This document shows, in pieces, positions 52,001 to 60,718 of a stretch of DNA of 64,000 nt; the first letter of the stretch is position 1, and every line of letters begins with the position of its first letter. Made by a program: the position numbers and the translations under genes. The DNA is from Luteibacter sp. UNCMF331Sha3.1. GTDB lineage: Bacteria; Pseudomonadota; Gammaproteobacteria; Xanthomonadales; Rhodanobacteraceae. Under the pieces are notes generated by a model that saw only the letters and a list, made by a program, of their open reading frames with translations, made no database searches and was not told the DNA's origin. The stretch is from assembly GCF_900109915.1 (NCBI RefSeq), contig NZ_FOBU01000001.1:1511004-1575003 (forward strand), given 5' to 3'.

Positions 52001-54267
52001 GCGATGCCCTCCTCGCCGGAGCGCGTACTCGCCACGCGCTCGAGCGCGTCGGGCGACGCGGCCAGCTGCGCCAGTGCCACCGGGAGTCGCCGCAGGCGAA
52101 TGCCCGTGGCCGCGAAAATGGCGTTGGTCAGCGCCGGTGCCGCGATCGCGGTACCCACTTCGCCGATGCCGCCAGGGATCTCGTCGTTCTCGATCGAATG
52201 GACTTCGACCTCGGGCACCTCGTTGATGCGCAGGCTGCGGTAGTCGTGGAAGTTGCTCTGCTGGACGGCGCCGTTCTTCAGCGTGATGCCGTTATAGAGG
52301 GCGGCGCTCAGTCCGAACAGCACGCCTCCCTGCATCTGTGCCTGCACCGAGCTTGGGTTGATGGTGATGCCGTTGTCGATCGCGACGACCACCTTGCGCA
52401 GGCGCACCTGGCCTTGCGCGGTCACTTCCGCCTCGACGATCGCGCACACGTGACTGCCGAACGGCGATCCGACGGCGATGCCCCGCCCGACGCGGGCGGG
52501 AAGGGCCTGGCCACCCCAGCCGATCTTTTCGGCGGCGAGGTTCATCACGCCCAACGCGCGGGAGCCGGGTTTCATCAGCGATCGCCGGTATTCGAGAGGA
52601 TCCTTGCCCGCCGCGTGCGCGAGTTCGTCGACGAAGCTCTCGACCACGAACAGGTTGTGCGTGGGTCCGACGCCGCGCCACCAGCCCACGATGAGGCCGG
52701 GGGGCATCTGATAACGCACCCACTCCACCAGCACGTTGTCCATCTCGTACGGTAGGTCGGCGGCCGATTCGATGGCGTCGCTGTCCATGCCGTCCTTGCC
52801 CATCGCCGCGGGCAGCCAGCGACCCAGCACGGTACCGCTGGTGATCCGGTGCTTCCACGAGGTAGGTTTCCCGTCATCGCCCAGCGTGGCCGAGATGCGA
52901 TCGAAGTACAGCGGCCGCACGCGGTCGTGCTGGATATCCTCCTCGCGGCTCCAGATCACCTTCAACGGGTAACCGACCTGCCGGGCGAACGCCACGGCCT
53001 GTTCGACCTGATCGGTTTCGAGACGACGACCGAATCCGCCGCCGAGGTACGCGCCGTTCACCACGACGGCGTCGGGCGCGATGCCGCAGATACGGGCCGC
53101 TTCGGTCACGCAACGCGTGGGCACCTGCGTGCCGGTCCATATTTCGCATCGACCGGGCGTCACGTGCACGGTGGCGTTGAGGGGCTCCATCGGCGCGTGC
53201 GCCAGCATCGGCGAAATGTACGACGCTTCCACCAGCTTGCCTCCGGCCGTGGCTTCGCCCTTGGGTTTGCGGCCGACCAGCGCCGGTCCGTTACGGGAGG
53301 CTTCCTGCAGGCCGGCGATCAGCGTCTCCGTATCGAGCGTCGCGTTCACCCCGGGCGTCCACGTGATGTCGAGCGCCTCCAGGCCCTTTTGCGCCAGCCA
53401 GTAATTGCTCGCGACGACCGCGACGGCGTCGTCGAGCTTGAGCACGTCCACCACGCCCGGAATCGCCCGCGCCTTCGTTTCGTCCACGTGGCCGAGCTTG
53501 CCGGCGAGTTCGGGGCTCGTCTTCACCGCGGCGAACTTCATGCCCGGCACCTTCGCGTCGATGCCGAACTGCGTGCCACCGTTGACCTTGTCCGGCGAAT
53601 CGACGCGACGCATCGGCTTGCCGATCAGCGTGAAGTCCTTGCGCTGCTTCAGCGTGACGGTGGCGGGCTGGGGCAGCTTGCCCGCCGCATCGGCGACCGC
53701 GCCGAAACCGAGCGTGCGACCCGACGGCGTATGCGTGATGACGCCGCGTGCCACCGTGCAGCTCGTGGGATCGACGTTCCACTGCGCCGCGGCGGCCGCG
53801 ACCAGCGTCTCGCGCGCGACGGCGCCGGCCTCGCGCAGCGCCTGCCATTGGCCGCGCGTGCTCGTGGAACCGCCGGTGATCTGACCGCCGCCCAGCAAGG
53901 GCTGGCCGTAGAGCGCGTCGCTCGGCGGCGAGTGCTCGACACGGATCTGGTCCAGGCCGACGCCGAGTTCTTCGGCCAGCATCATGGATATGCCCGTATA
54001 GATCGCCTGGCCCATTTCGACCGAGGGCATCACGAGACGGACCGCGCCGTCGGCGTCGACGCGGATGAACGCGTTCGGGGCGAAGGCAGGGTTGCCGTCG
54101 GCGGCCGCGGCGGCGGCATCCGCCGGCTGGCGGCGCGCGTTCATCTGCGCGACGGCGGGACCCATGCCCGCGGTCCAGAGGAACGCGACGGCCAGGCCGC
54201 CGCCCGCGAGGCGCAGCGCGTTGCGCCGGCCTTCGTCGATCGTGTCGTCGCTCGCGCGGGCGTTCAT
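51997..54267 (-). CDS. molybdopterin-binding large subunit, xanthine oxidase family (Tat-exported)
   Basis: A 756-residue protein. The N-terminus has a twin-arginine signal ([20 protein letters not shown]). Repeated Mo-cofactor segments are present: [53 protein letters not shown] and a [14 protein letters not shown]-like end that should carry the catalytic Glu. The short aldehyde-oxidase domain is typical of IorB/aldehyde dehydrogenase large subunits. The substrate is unknown (an aldehyde or N-heterocycle). It is coupled to the Fe-S gene before it and the cytochrome gene after it by ATGA overlaps. Confidence 0.92.
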   Translation of the reverse strand: MNARASDDTIDEGRRNALRLAGGGLAVAFLWTAGMGPAVAQMNARRQPADAAAAAADGNPAFAPNAFIRVDADGAVRLVMPSVEMGQAIYTGISMMLAEELGVGLDQIRVEHSPPSDALYGQPLLGGGQITGGSTSTRGQWQALREAGAVARETLVAAAAAQWNVDPTSCTVARGVITHTPSGRTLGFGAVADAAGKLPQPATVTLKQRKDFTLIGKPMRRVDSPDKVNGGTQFGIDAKVPGMKFAAVKTSPELAGKLGHVDETKARAIPGVVDVLKLDDAVAVVASNYWLAQKGLEALDITWTPGVNATLDTETLIAGLQEASRNGPALVGRKPKGEATAGGKLVEASYISPMLAHAPMEPLNATVHVTPGRCEIWTGTQVPTRCVTEAARICGIAPDAVVVNGAYLGGGFGRRLETDQVEQAVAFARQVGYPLKVIWSREEDIQHDRVRPLYFDRISATLGDDGKPTSWKHRITSGTVLGRWLPAAMGKDGMDSDAIESAADLPYEMDNVLVEWVRYQMPPGLIVGWWRGVGPTHNLFVVESFVDELAHAAGKDPLEYRRSLMKPGSRALGVMNLAAEKIGWGGQALPARVGRGIAVGSPFGSHVCAIVEAEVTAQGQVRLRKVVVAIDNGITINPSSVQAQMQGGVLFGLSAALYNGITLKNGAVQQSNFHDYRSLRINEVPEVEVHSIENDEIPGGIGEVGTAIAAPALTNAIFAATGIRLRRLPVALAQLAASPDALERVASTRSGEEGIA

Positions 54268-54758
54268 GCGGCGCTCCCGTCGACGATCACCTGCAGGCCG
54301 TGCACGTCGCCCGTGGCCGCCTGCTTGATCGCTTCGCGGATGCGCACGTAGGTCGCGCACCGGCAGATGTTTCCCGACATGGCGACGTCGATGTCGCGGT
54401 CGGTGGGGTTCGGCACGCGTGCCAGCAACGCGGCCGCGGCCATGATCTGGCCCGACTGGCAGTAACCGCACTGCACGACGTCGACGGCGAGCCACGCCTG
54501 CTGCACCTTCGCGCCTTCGGCTGTCTGTCCAATCGCTTCGATGGTGGTGATCGCGCGGTCGCCCACCGCGGAGACGGGCAACTGGCACGACCGTACCGGC
54601 TGTCCGTCGAGGTGCACGGTGCATGCGCCGCACTGGGCGATGCCGCAACCGAACTTGGTGCCCGTCAGACCGACGATGTCTCGCAAGACCCAAAGCAGAG
54701 GCATGTCGCCGGGCACGTCGGCCTGCCTGTCCTCACCATTGATGCGCAACGTGACCAT
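54264..54758 (-). CDS. [2Fe-2S] small subunit of the molybdenum oxidoreductase (IorA type)
   Basis: A 164-residue electron-transfer subunit. The plant-ferredoxin-like cluster is in [20 protein letters not shown] with a further Cys in VRSCQLP, and the second cluster is in [11 protein letters not shown] with GNICRCATY. All eight cysteines are present. It has no signal peptide and is probably exported with the Tat-signal-bearing large subunit by hitch-hiking. The ATG at 54758 is supported by GGGA upstream and by the usual start [10 protein letters not shown]. It is the first gene of the operon. Confidence 0.94.
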   Translation of the reverse strand: MVTLRINGEDRQADVPGDMPLLWVLRDIVGLTGTKFGCGIAQCGACTVHLDGQPVRSCQLPVSAVGDRAITTIEAIGQTAEGAKVQQAWLAVDVVQCGYCQSGQIMAAAALLARVPNPTDRDIDVAMSGNICRCATYVRIREAIKQAATGDVHGLQVIVDGSAA

Positions 54759-54919
54759 GTCGGGTTCCCTGGGCTGGGCGGCGCGTCGCAGGCGCCGCTG
54801 GCGTGATCGTGGCACGGGCAGCTTACGACGATCGCGCGGCGTCCGGTTTTGCCTAAGCCCGCGAAATTGCAGAAAACGACTGCCTTGTCTTCTCTGGTGG
54901 AAAACCGGTCCGGCGTTTT

Positions 54920-54962
54920 CGGACCAGTCCGATATCGCCCTGTCGAACCGACCGGGTACCTT
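54920..54962 (+). promoter_or_regulatory. dyad-containing promoter module, copy A
   Basis: The perfect dyad CGGAC-CA-GTCCG (54920-54931) is followed after 25 bases by TACCTT (54957-54962), a possible -10. The dyad ends 80 bases before the ATG at 55012. The same arrangement recurs at 56134-56175 before the chitinase gene. If TACCTT is the -10, the dyad is centred near -43, where a class II activator would bind. Confidence 0.55.
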
Positions 54963-55011
54963 GCGCGCGTGCCACGTCAGGTACATCCCCAACCTTCTGT
55001 AAGGAAACTCC

Positions 55012-55860
55012 ATGCCAAACGTTTCAGGCGGACGCGCGTTCGTTCGCTCCACGCTCGCACTCCTCGCGTTGATCGTAACGACGAGCGCTACCGCGAGCCC
55101 TGCCGTGGCCGCCACCACCGGTGCCGAGGTCGCGATGCGGCTGCAGGCGAGATTCGACGAGACGGTCACGTCGTGCGCATCGAACGAGCCGGCCGTCGCC
55201 TGTTCGGGACTCCTCATCCACCAGAGTGGCGACGCGATGTCGTCCGTGCGCCGGCCGTGGCAGCTCAATCCGACGACGACCAAGGGCGGTGTGCACTTCG
55301 CCTGGCTGCGCACGGATACCGCGTTCTACACGTCGTTCGCCAACGGCTTCGTCGTCTTCCCGGCCCTGGCCAACCCGGGTTACCAGCAGCTGATCGCCCG
55401 CTGCGCCTACGTGCTGCCCACCTCGTGGTTCAACACGGATAGCTGTGGCACCCCTTGCCACGTCAAGGGCATCCTGACCGGCATGGACTGGGCCCTGGCT
55501 CACGTCCCGCCTGGCGAACGGCGTTGCGCCTTCGGTATCGCGGGTCCCAAGGCCGCGCCGGACCCGGCATTCGCCTGGATGCAGATGATCGAGGCGCGCA
55601 AGCTGTGGGGCAGCACCCTCTGGAACACGATCATCGTGACGCCCTGGGCCCCCGGCTCCGAAGGCGATCTTCCGATCGAAGCGTTCTACTACGTCGTCGA
55701 CGGTCGCCCGGGCACCGGGCTCGAGGACGCCCGCCAGGACCAGCTGGACTTCATGGAGGACACCGGCCGTTGGGTGCCGATCGTCCGCTGGAACGTCACG
55801 CCGGAACTCGTGCACCTGTTCACCTATGAGGCAGCCGACCAAGCCATCGCGACGCCCTAA
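55012..55860 (+). CDS. secreted halovibrin (HvnC)-like protein, candidate NAD+ glycohydrolase
   Basis: A 282-residue exported protein (signal [19 protein letters not shown]). Conserved blocks match what I recall of the halovibrin/HvnC family: [40 protein letters not shown], a Cys-rich part ([18 protein letters not shown]) and [12 protein letters not shown] followed by [22 protein letters not shown]. Vibrio fischeri HvnA and HvnB are secreted NAD+ glycohydrolases. Six or more Cys suggest disulphides outside the cytoplasm. AAGGAAA lies before the ATG. Its promoter module resembles that of the chitinase gene. Family assignment is by recollection only. Confidence 0.5.
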   Translation: MPNVSGGRAFVRSTLALLALIVTTSATASPAVAATTGAEVAMRLQARFDETVTSCASNEPAVACSGLLIHQSGDAMSSVRRPWQLNPTTTKGGVHFAWLRTDTAFYTSFANGFVVFPALANPGYQQLIARCAYVLPTSWFNTDSCGTPCHVKGILTGMDWALAHVPPGERRCAFGIAGPKAAPDPAFAWMQMIEARKLWGSTLWNTIIVTPWAPGSEGDLPIEAFYYVVDGRPGTGLEDARQDQLDFMEDTGRWVPIVRWNVTPELVHLFTYEAADQAIATP

Positions 55861-55931
55861 GCGGTCTTGATCGCCTCGTCGACCTCCGTCACCCGTGCGC
55901 GCAGGCGCGGACGGTGGCGGAGGTCGACATG
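55857..55931 (-). pseudogene. decayed C-terminus of a LysR regulator
   Basis: On the minus strand 24 residues (HVDLRHRPRLRARVTEVDEA and the next four) ending in a stop match the end of the intact LysR protein at 57626-58495 ([20 protein letters not shown]). Nothing LysR-like is left upstream. The stop overlaps the end of the halovibrin-like gene by four bases. The rest of the gap to the chitinase gene (55932-56133) shows no gene. Confidence 0.6.
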
Positions 55932-56133
55932 CCGTCCCGTCACGCGTCCCGGCCCGGTGGTTCCCCGCTGCGATCGGCTGCAAGGCCGCCCCGCGATCGG
56001 GCGCCTTCGACGTTTTGGTATGGCCGGAAGGGGCGCACCCGAAGACATCGATGGCGGGTTCCATCCGCGGAAAGCGACGTATGTGGTGGATTCGTTGCGG
56101 TAGGCCTCTGCGCACAGGAATGCGGCGCTTTTT

Positions 56134-56175
56134 CAGATCAGTCTGATATTCGGTCGCCCACGCGATGGATACCTT
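56134..56175 (+). promoter_or_regulatory. dyad-containing promoter module, copy B
   Basis: CAGATCAGTCTG (56134-56145), arms TCAGA and TCTGA in extended form, is followed after 24 bases by TACCTT (56170-56175). The dyad ends 81 bases before the chitinase ATG. The flanks match copy A as well: GGCGYTTTT before and GATAT after the dyad. Confidence 0.55.
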
Positions 56176-56226
56176 TTGCCTTGCCGCGACCGCGGCACAG
56201 CACTCACATCCCGCCATGGAGGCCCA

Positions 56227-57648
56227 ATGACTTCGATACCCCTCTCGCGTCGCGCAGGCGTGGCGCTCGCACTCCTCGCCGCGGCGACCGCGCTCTCTGC
56301 TCGCGCCTCCGACTACGACCCTGCGGCCACCTACACGGCCCATTGCGTCGTGACCTATAAAGACGAACTTTTCCGGGCCCGCTGGTGGGCGGGTCCCGGC
56401 GATTCCCCAGCCGCCGTCGCCAGCGCCGTCCATCCCTGGGACACGCCGTGGGAACGTGCCGCAGCGGGCACGCCCGTGGGCTGCCCGGACACGGGCGGTG
56501 GCGAGGGCGGCGGTGGCGAGCCGCCGGTGGCGCCCGGCAAGGTACTACTCAGCATGCTGCTTGCCGACGAAGCGCGGCTGACGTCCGATCCCCTCATGGC
56601 CGCGGTGCGGCAATCCATCCGCACGCTCGACAACGCGACGGTCGAGGCCGTCACGCCGGGCCGCTCGCAGAATCCTGCCAACGTGCGACGTGTCGAGGCC
56701 ATCGTCGACAACGCGCGCTTCGAGCACCTGTTCCCGCTTCGTGCGCCCGAGTACACGTATCGGGGCCTGCTTCAGGCGGTCGCGAAATTTCCGGCCGTAT
56801 GCGGCGATTACGCCGACGGCCGCGACGCCGAGGCGATCTGCCGGAAGACGCTGGCCACGATGTTCGCGCACTTCGCCCAGGAAACCGGCGCGCACGAATC
56901 ATGGCGGCCAGAAGAACCGTACCGCCAGGCACTGGCCTACGTACGCGAGATGGGCTGGAACGAGGGCGACCGCAACGGCTACAACGGCGAGTGCGGCGGC
57001 GCCGGCTGGATCAGTGAGACCTGGCCGTGCGGCACCTACCCCGACGGCTCGTACAAGAGCTACTTCGGTCGTGGTGCCAAGCAGCTCTCGTACAACTACA
57101 ACTACGGGCCGTTCTCCGAAGCCATGTATGGCGATGTGGGCGTGCTTCTCGATGCGCCCGAGCGGGTCGCGGATACGTGGCTCAACCTGGCGAGCGCCAC
57201 GTTCTTCTTCTCGTACCCGCAACCACCGAAGCCCTCGATGCTGCACGTGATCGACGGCACGTGGGTCCCCAACGCGGCCGATCTTGCGGCCGGCCTCGTA
57301 CCCGGCTTCGGCGTCACCACGCAGATCATCAATGGCGGCGTGGAATGCGGCGGCACCGCCGAGCACGCGCAGTCGGCCAATCGCATCGCGTACTACCGGG
57401 CGTTCGCCGCGAACCTCGGTGTGCCCGTGCCCTCCGACGAAGTGCTCGGCTGCAAAGGCATGAAGCAGTTCGCCGAAGGCGGTGCGGGCGCGCTGCCGAT
57501 CTACTGGGAAAACAACTGGACGGAAACGCCGGGGTGCAAGCTGGTGGGCTACCAGACCGCGTTTTCCGGCTTGAAGCCTGGCGATTACGTGCAGTGCGTC
57601 CGGAAGGCGTTCCCGAACGTCGAGATCATCGACGACGTGACCCCGTAA
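56227..57648 (+). CDS. secreted chitinase, GH19, with chitin-binding domain
   Basis: A 473-residue exported enzyme (signal [14 protein letters not shown]). Residues 28-80 form a type 3 chitin-binding domain ([20 protein letters not shown], then PWDTPWERA), followed by a Gly/Glu linker. The GH19 domain starts near residue 100. It has the catalytic Glu219 in FAQETGAHE and the signature [16 protein letters not shown]. It endo-cleaves chitin, or possibly peptidoglycan, and in relatives serves antifungal activity or predation on chitin. The ATG at 56227 gives a proper signal peptide. Its last 23 bases overlap the end of the convergent LysR gene. Confidence 0.93.
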   Translation: MTSIPLSRRAGVALALLAAATALSARASDYDPAATYTAHCVVTYKDELFRARWWAGPGDSPAAVASAVHPWDTPWERAAAGTPVGCPDTGGGEGGGGEPPVAPGKVLLSMLLADEARLTSDPLMAAVRQSIRTLDNATVEAVTPGRSQNPANVRRVEAIVDNARFEHLFPLRAPEYTYRGLLQAVAKFPAVCGDYADGRDAEAICRKTLATMFAHFAQETGAHESWRPEEPYRQALAYVREMGWNEGDRNGYNGECGGAGWISETWPCGTYPDGSYKSYFGRGAKQLSYNYNYGPFSEAMYGDVGVLLDAPERVADTWLNLASATFFFSYPQPPKPSMLHVIDGTWVPNAADLAAGLVPGFGVTTQIINGGVECGGTAEHAQSANRIAYYRAFAANLGVPVPSDEVLGCKGMKQFAEGGAGALPIYWENNWTETPGCKLVGYQTAFSGLKPGDYVQCVRKAFPNVEIIDDVTP

Positions 57649-58495
57649 GCCCCGGCACGACACCGTCGTCCAGCAGCCGATCGACCTCCGCCACGAACGC
57701 ACGCAGACGCGGCACGTGGCGGAGGTCCCTGTGGTAGCCGAGCCACATGTCGCGTTCGGGCGGCGTCCCTCCGAGGTCGATGCGGCGGATGCCCGGCGTG
57801 GAATCGCCAAGCGGCGTGGGCAAGACCGCGATGCCGACGCCGAGCGCGCAGGCGCGGGCCTGCGCCTCGCGACTGTTGCTGCGAAAGGCCACGACCGCGC
57901 CGGATCGTCGTGCACGCAGCCATGCAACGTCCGGCATCGTGCCAAACGCGGTATCCATCGTGATCAGCGCCGGTACGCCGTCCGGCAGGTCGTCGGCGAC
58001 ATACGCCGCGTAGGGCATGGAAAGCAGTAGCCGCTGAGCGATGTCGGGTTCGTCGAAGGGCGCGATGCGGAACACGAGATCGGCTTCGCGCCGGGCGAGG
58101 CTCACTAGGCGCGAATCTGTGACGAGCTCCACCGACACACCGGGGTGTCGCCGGCGCATCGACGCCACCGCGTGCGTCAGCACGTGCGCGCCGAACCAGT
58201 CCGACGACGACACACGCAACATGCCGTCCAGCGCGCCACCCTGCCCGCTCGCCTCGCGCGCGATCCCCAGCGCATGCGCCTCCATCTGCTCGGCGTGGGC
58301 CAGCACGGCACGGCCTTCGTCGGTGAGCACGAAGCCCTCGCTGGTGCGCTGGAACAGTGCCAGTCCCAACGAGGCCTCCAGTGCGCGAATGCGCCGCCCC
58401 ATCGTCGGCTGCGTCTGCCCGAGCTCGCGCGCCGCCGCGCCTAGCGTGCCGTTTCGCGCGACTGCCAGGAAAATCCGGAGGTCACTCCATTCCAT
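57626..58495 (-). CDS. LysR-family transcriptional regulator
   Basis: A 289-residue regulator. The HTH is [40 protein letters not shown], of the group with MGRRI in the recognition helix. The effector domain is complete to [14 protein letters not shown]. It is divergent from the quinone oxidoreductase-type gene at 58594 and very probably controls it; two ATGCAT-rich palindromes lie between. It also overlaps the chitinase gene tail to tail by 23 bases. Its C-terminus is the parent type of the remnant at 55857. Confidence 0.92.
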   Translation of the reverse strand: MEWSDLRIFLAVARNGTLGAAARELGQTQPTMGRRIRALEASLGLALFQRTSEGFVLTDEGRAVLAHAEQMEAHALGIAREASGQGGALDGMLRVSSSDWFGAHVLTHAVASMRRRHPGVSVELVTDSRLVSLARREADLVFRIAPFDEPDIAQRLLLSMPYAAYVADDLPDGVPALITMDTAFGTMPDVAWLRARRSGAVVAFRSNSREAQARACALGVGIAVLPTPLGDSTPGIRRIDLGGTPPERDMWLGYHRDLRHVPRLRAFVAEVDRLLDDGVVPGLTGSRRR

Positions 58496-58503
58496 ACGGC
58501 ACT

Positions 58504-58558
58504 ATGCATTTATGCATGGTCGACGTGCAAGCTAGGGCGTTCTCATGCAATGAAGCAT
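58504..58558. promoter_or_regulatory. likely LysR operators between divergent genes
   Basis: ATGCAT-TT-ATGCAT (58504-58517) and ATGC-N6-GCAT (58545-58558) are two dyads 41 bases apart in the 98-base gap between the LysR gene and its divergent neighbour. Both share the half-site ATGC. Confidence 0.5.
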
Positions 58559-58593
58559 GGCCTATCGTCATAGGCAACTCACGGGAGCTCGCC

Positions 58594-59595
58594 ATGACCA
58601 CCGACACCACGATGACCGCCCTTCGCTTCGAACAGCCCGGCACCCCGCTCATGCGGGTGCAGGTCCTGCGTCCCGAGCCTGCCCCCGGCGAGGTGCTGGT
58701 GAAAATCGTCGCGGCGGGCATCAACCCGCTCGACACCAAGATCCGTGCCGGTCAGGCCACCCACGCGCGCCAGCCTGCGCCGTCGATCCTCGGCCTAGAT
58801 ATGGCGGGCATCGTTGAGGCCGTCGGCGAAGGTGTCGAGGAATTCGCACCTGGCGACGCCGTGTATGGCATGACTGGCGGCGTCGGCGGCCATCCTGGCG
58901 CGCTCGCGCAGTACGTCGCCGCGGATGCCGCGCTCCTGGCACATGCGCCGACGACCCTGCCACTCGCCGACACCGCAGCGCTGCCGCTGGGCTTCATTAC
59001 GGCATGGGAGGGACTCGTGGATCGTGCCCGCCTGGCTACCGGTCAGATCCTGCTGGTGCATGGCGGCGCTGGCGGTGTCGGCAGCATGGCGGTGCAACTG
59101 GGTGTCGCGCTCGGTGCACGGGTGGTCGCCACCGGCAGCGCGTCGCAGCGCTCGGTCATCGAATCGCTCGGCGCCGCGTTCGCCGACTACCGGGAGATCC
59201 CGATCGACGCGCTCGTCGACGCGCATACCGGCGGCGAAGGCTTCGACGTGGTGTACGACACGTTGGGCGGTGCCACGCTCGACGCCTCGTTCGCCGCCGC
59301 GCGTCGTTACGGTGGCCACGTGGTCAGCAGCCTGGGCTGGGGCACCCATGCGCTCGCCCCGCTGTCGTTCCGTGCCGCGACCTACTCCGGCGTCTTCACC
59401 CTCATGCCGCTGTTGACCGGCAAGGGGCGCGAGAACCACGGCCGCATCATGGCCGAAGCCACGCGCCTCGCCGACGCGGGCAAGCTTCGTCCCGTGCTTT
59501 CGACGCGGCGCTTCCCGCTCGAAGACGGCAACGCCGCTCTCGATCTGGTCGAGAGCGGCCGTCCGGCCGGCAAGGTGATCGTCGATATCGACTGA
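58594..59595 (+). CDS. zinc-independent quinone oxidoreductase/alcohol dehydrogenase-like protein (MDR family)
   Basis: A 333-residue NADP-dependent oxidoreductase. The GroES-like N-terminus is seen in VLVKIVAAGINPLDTKIRAG and LGLDMAGIVEAVGEGVEEF, and the Rossmann fold in ILLVHGGAGGVGSMAVQLG. It lacks the zinc-binding Cys cluster, so it belongs with the quinone oxidoreductases. It probably reduces quinones or unsaturated carbonyls. GGGAG lies before the ATG at 58594. It abuts the convergent GH43 gene with no gap. The divergent LysR is its likely regulator. Confidence 0.88.
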   Translation: MTTDTTMTALRFEQPGTPLMRVQVLRPEPAPGEVLVKIVAAGINPLDTKIRAGQATHARQPAPSILGLDMAGIVEAVGEGVEEFAPGDAVYGMTGGVGGHPGALAQYVAADAALLAHAPTTLPLADTAALPLGFITAWEGLVDRARLATGQILLVHGGAGGVGSMAVQLGVALGARVVATGSASQRSVIESLGAAFADYREIPIDALVDAHTGGEGFDVVYDTLGGATLDASFAAARRYGGHVVSSLGWGTHALAPLSFRAATYSGVFTLMPLLTGKGRENHGRIMAEATRLADAGKLRPVLSTRRFPLEDGNAALDLVESGRPAGKVIVDID

Positions 59596-60600
59596 TCAGC
59601 GCAACGGGTGCGCTTCGACGCCATCGGTGGTCATGACGACGGGGAGAATCTTCCCGTCGTTGTCGAACACCATCTTTTCGATCGCCACCTGGCGGTGATT
59701 ACCGACTTTGTCGCCCAGCGGGTGCCGGTGATACACGATGTACCACGCGTCGTCCTTCGCGACATGGAACACCGAGTTGTGGCCCGCACCGGTCGCCACC
59801 GTGGTGTCCTGCTGGAGGATCTTGCCGATGCGCTTGAACGGCCCCATCGGCGAGTCGCCGATCGCGTATGCCACGGAATAATCCGGACCGGTCCAGCCAC
59901 CTTCCGACCACATGAAGTAGTACTTGCCGTTGCGCTTGAACATCAGCGGGCCTTCGACGTATTCCTTCGCCGGCGTGATTTCCTTGAACACCGTGCCGTC
60001 GGCCATCGGCTCGACACCGGTGAAGTCCGGCTTGAGCTTGACGATGTTGGCATGCTTCCAGCCACCGTAGATCATGTAATAGGTGCCGTCGTCGTCGCGG
60101 AACACGAACTGGTCGATCGGCTGCGCACGGTTATGGAACGCGTCGATCAGCGGCTTGCCGATGAGATCGCGATACGGGCCATCCGGCTTGTCGGCAACGG
60201 CGACGCCGATGCCGCCGACTTCCTTGTCGCTCTGGATGTCGTTGGCTGCGAAGAAGAAATAGTACTTCCCGTCCTTCTCGATGACGGCAGGTGCCCAGAG
60301 GGCTTTCTTCGCCCACGCGATGTCCTTCATCGCCAGCACGTTGGCGTGCTTCGTCCAGTGGACGAGGTCGGGCGACGAGAACGCGTCGAAACCGACCTGC
60401 TCGGAGTACCGCAGCGACGTGGTCGGGTAGATCCAGTAGGTGTTGTCGAAAATGGCGGCCTCGGGGTCCGCGTACCAGCCCGGGAACACCGGATTGCCCG
60501 CGTGACCCGGCGGCGGCGCCGCCAACGCGGCCGTGGACACGATCGCGGCCAGCACCGCACCCCCGAGCAACTTGCGAATCCCCATCGACATCGACCCCAT
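59596..60600 (-). CDS. secreted GH43 glycoside hydrolase
   Basis: A 334-residue single-domain enzyme with a signal peptide (LLGGAVLAAIVSTAALA). The propeller start FPGWYADPEAAIFDNTYWIYP carries the catalytic base Asp, ALWAPAVIEKDGKYYFFF the second Asp region, and AKEYVEGPLMFKRNGKYYF the Glu of the general acid. It probably releases arabinose or xylose from plant polymers. Three ATGs in the first 40 bases (60600, 60591 and 60585) are all possible; the first is listed. It lies downstream of the TonB receptor gene but behind a hairpin. Confidence 0.87.
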   Translation of the reverse strand: MGSMSMGIRKLLGGAVLAAIVSTAALAAPPPGHAGNPVFPGWYADPEAAIFDNTYWIYPTTSLRYSEQVGFDAFSSPDLVHWTKHANVLAMKDIAWAKKALWAPAVIEKDGKYYFFFAANDIQSDKEVGGIGVAVADKPDGPYRDLIGKPLIDAFHNRAQPIDQFVFRDDDGTYYMIYGGWKHANIVKLKPDFTGVEPMADGTVFKEITPAKEYVEGPLMFKRNGKYYFMWSEGGWTGPDYSVAYAIGDSPMGPFKRIGKILQQDTTVATGAGHNSVFHVAKDDAWYIVYHRHPLGDKVGNHRQVAIEKMVFDNDGKILPVVMTTDGVEAHPLR

Positions 60601-60654
60601 CGCCTTCGAATGAAGGGTCGATCCTACCGGTTTTGGACGTCCAGAAGCCAATGG

Positions 60655-60705
60655 TGGGAGCCCGCCTGCTGGCGACGAGTGCCTGCCACGGGCACGCGTC
60701 GCCAG
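60655..60705. terminator. REP-derived hairpin after the TonB receptor gene
   Basis: CTGGCGACG (60669-60677) pairs with CGTCGCCAG (60697-60705), with an inner stem GTGCC/GGCAC. It is preceded by GGTGGGAGCCCGCCTGCTGG (from 60655), a degenerate copy of the GGTGGGAGCCAGC family. It lies between the receptor stop and the GH43 start on the minus strand. Confidence 0.55.
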
Positions 60706-60718
60706 GATTCGTGCGCTT

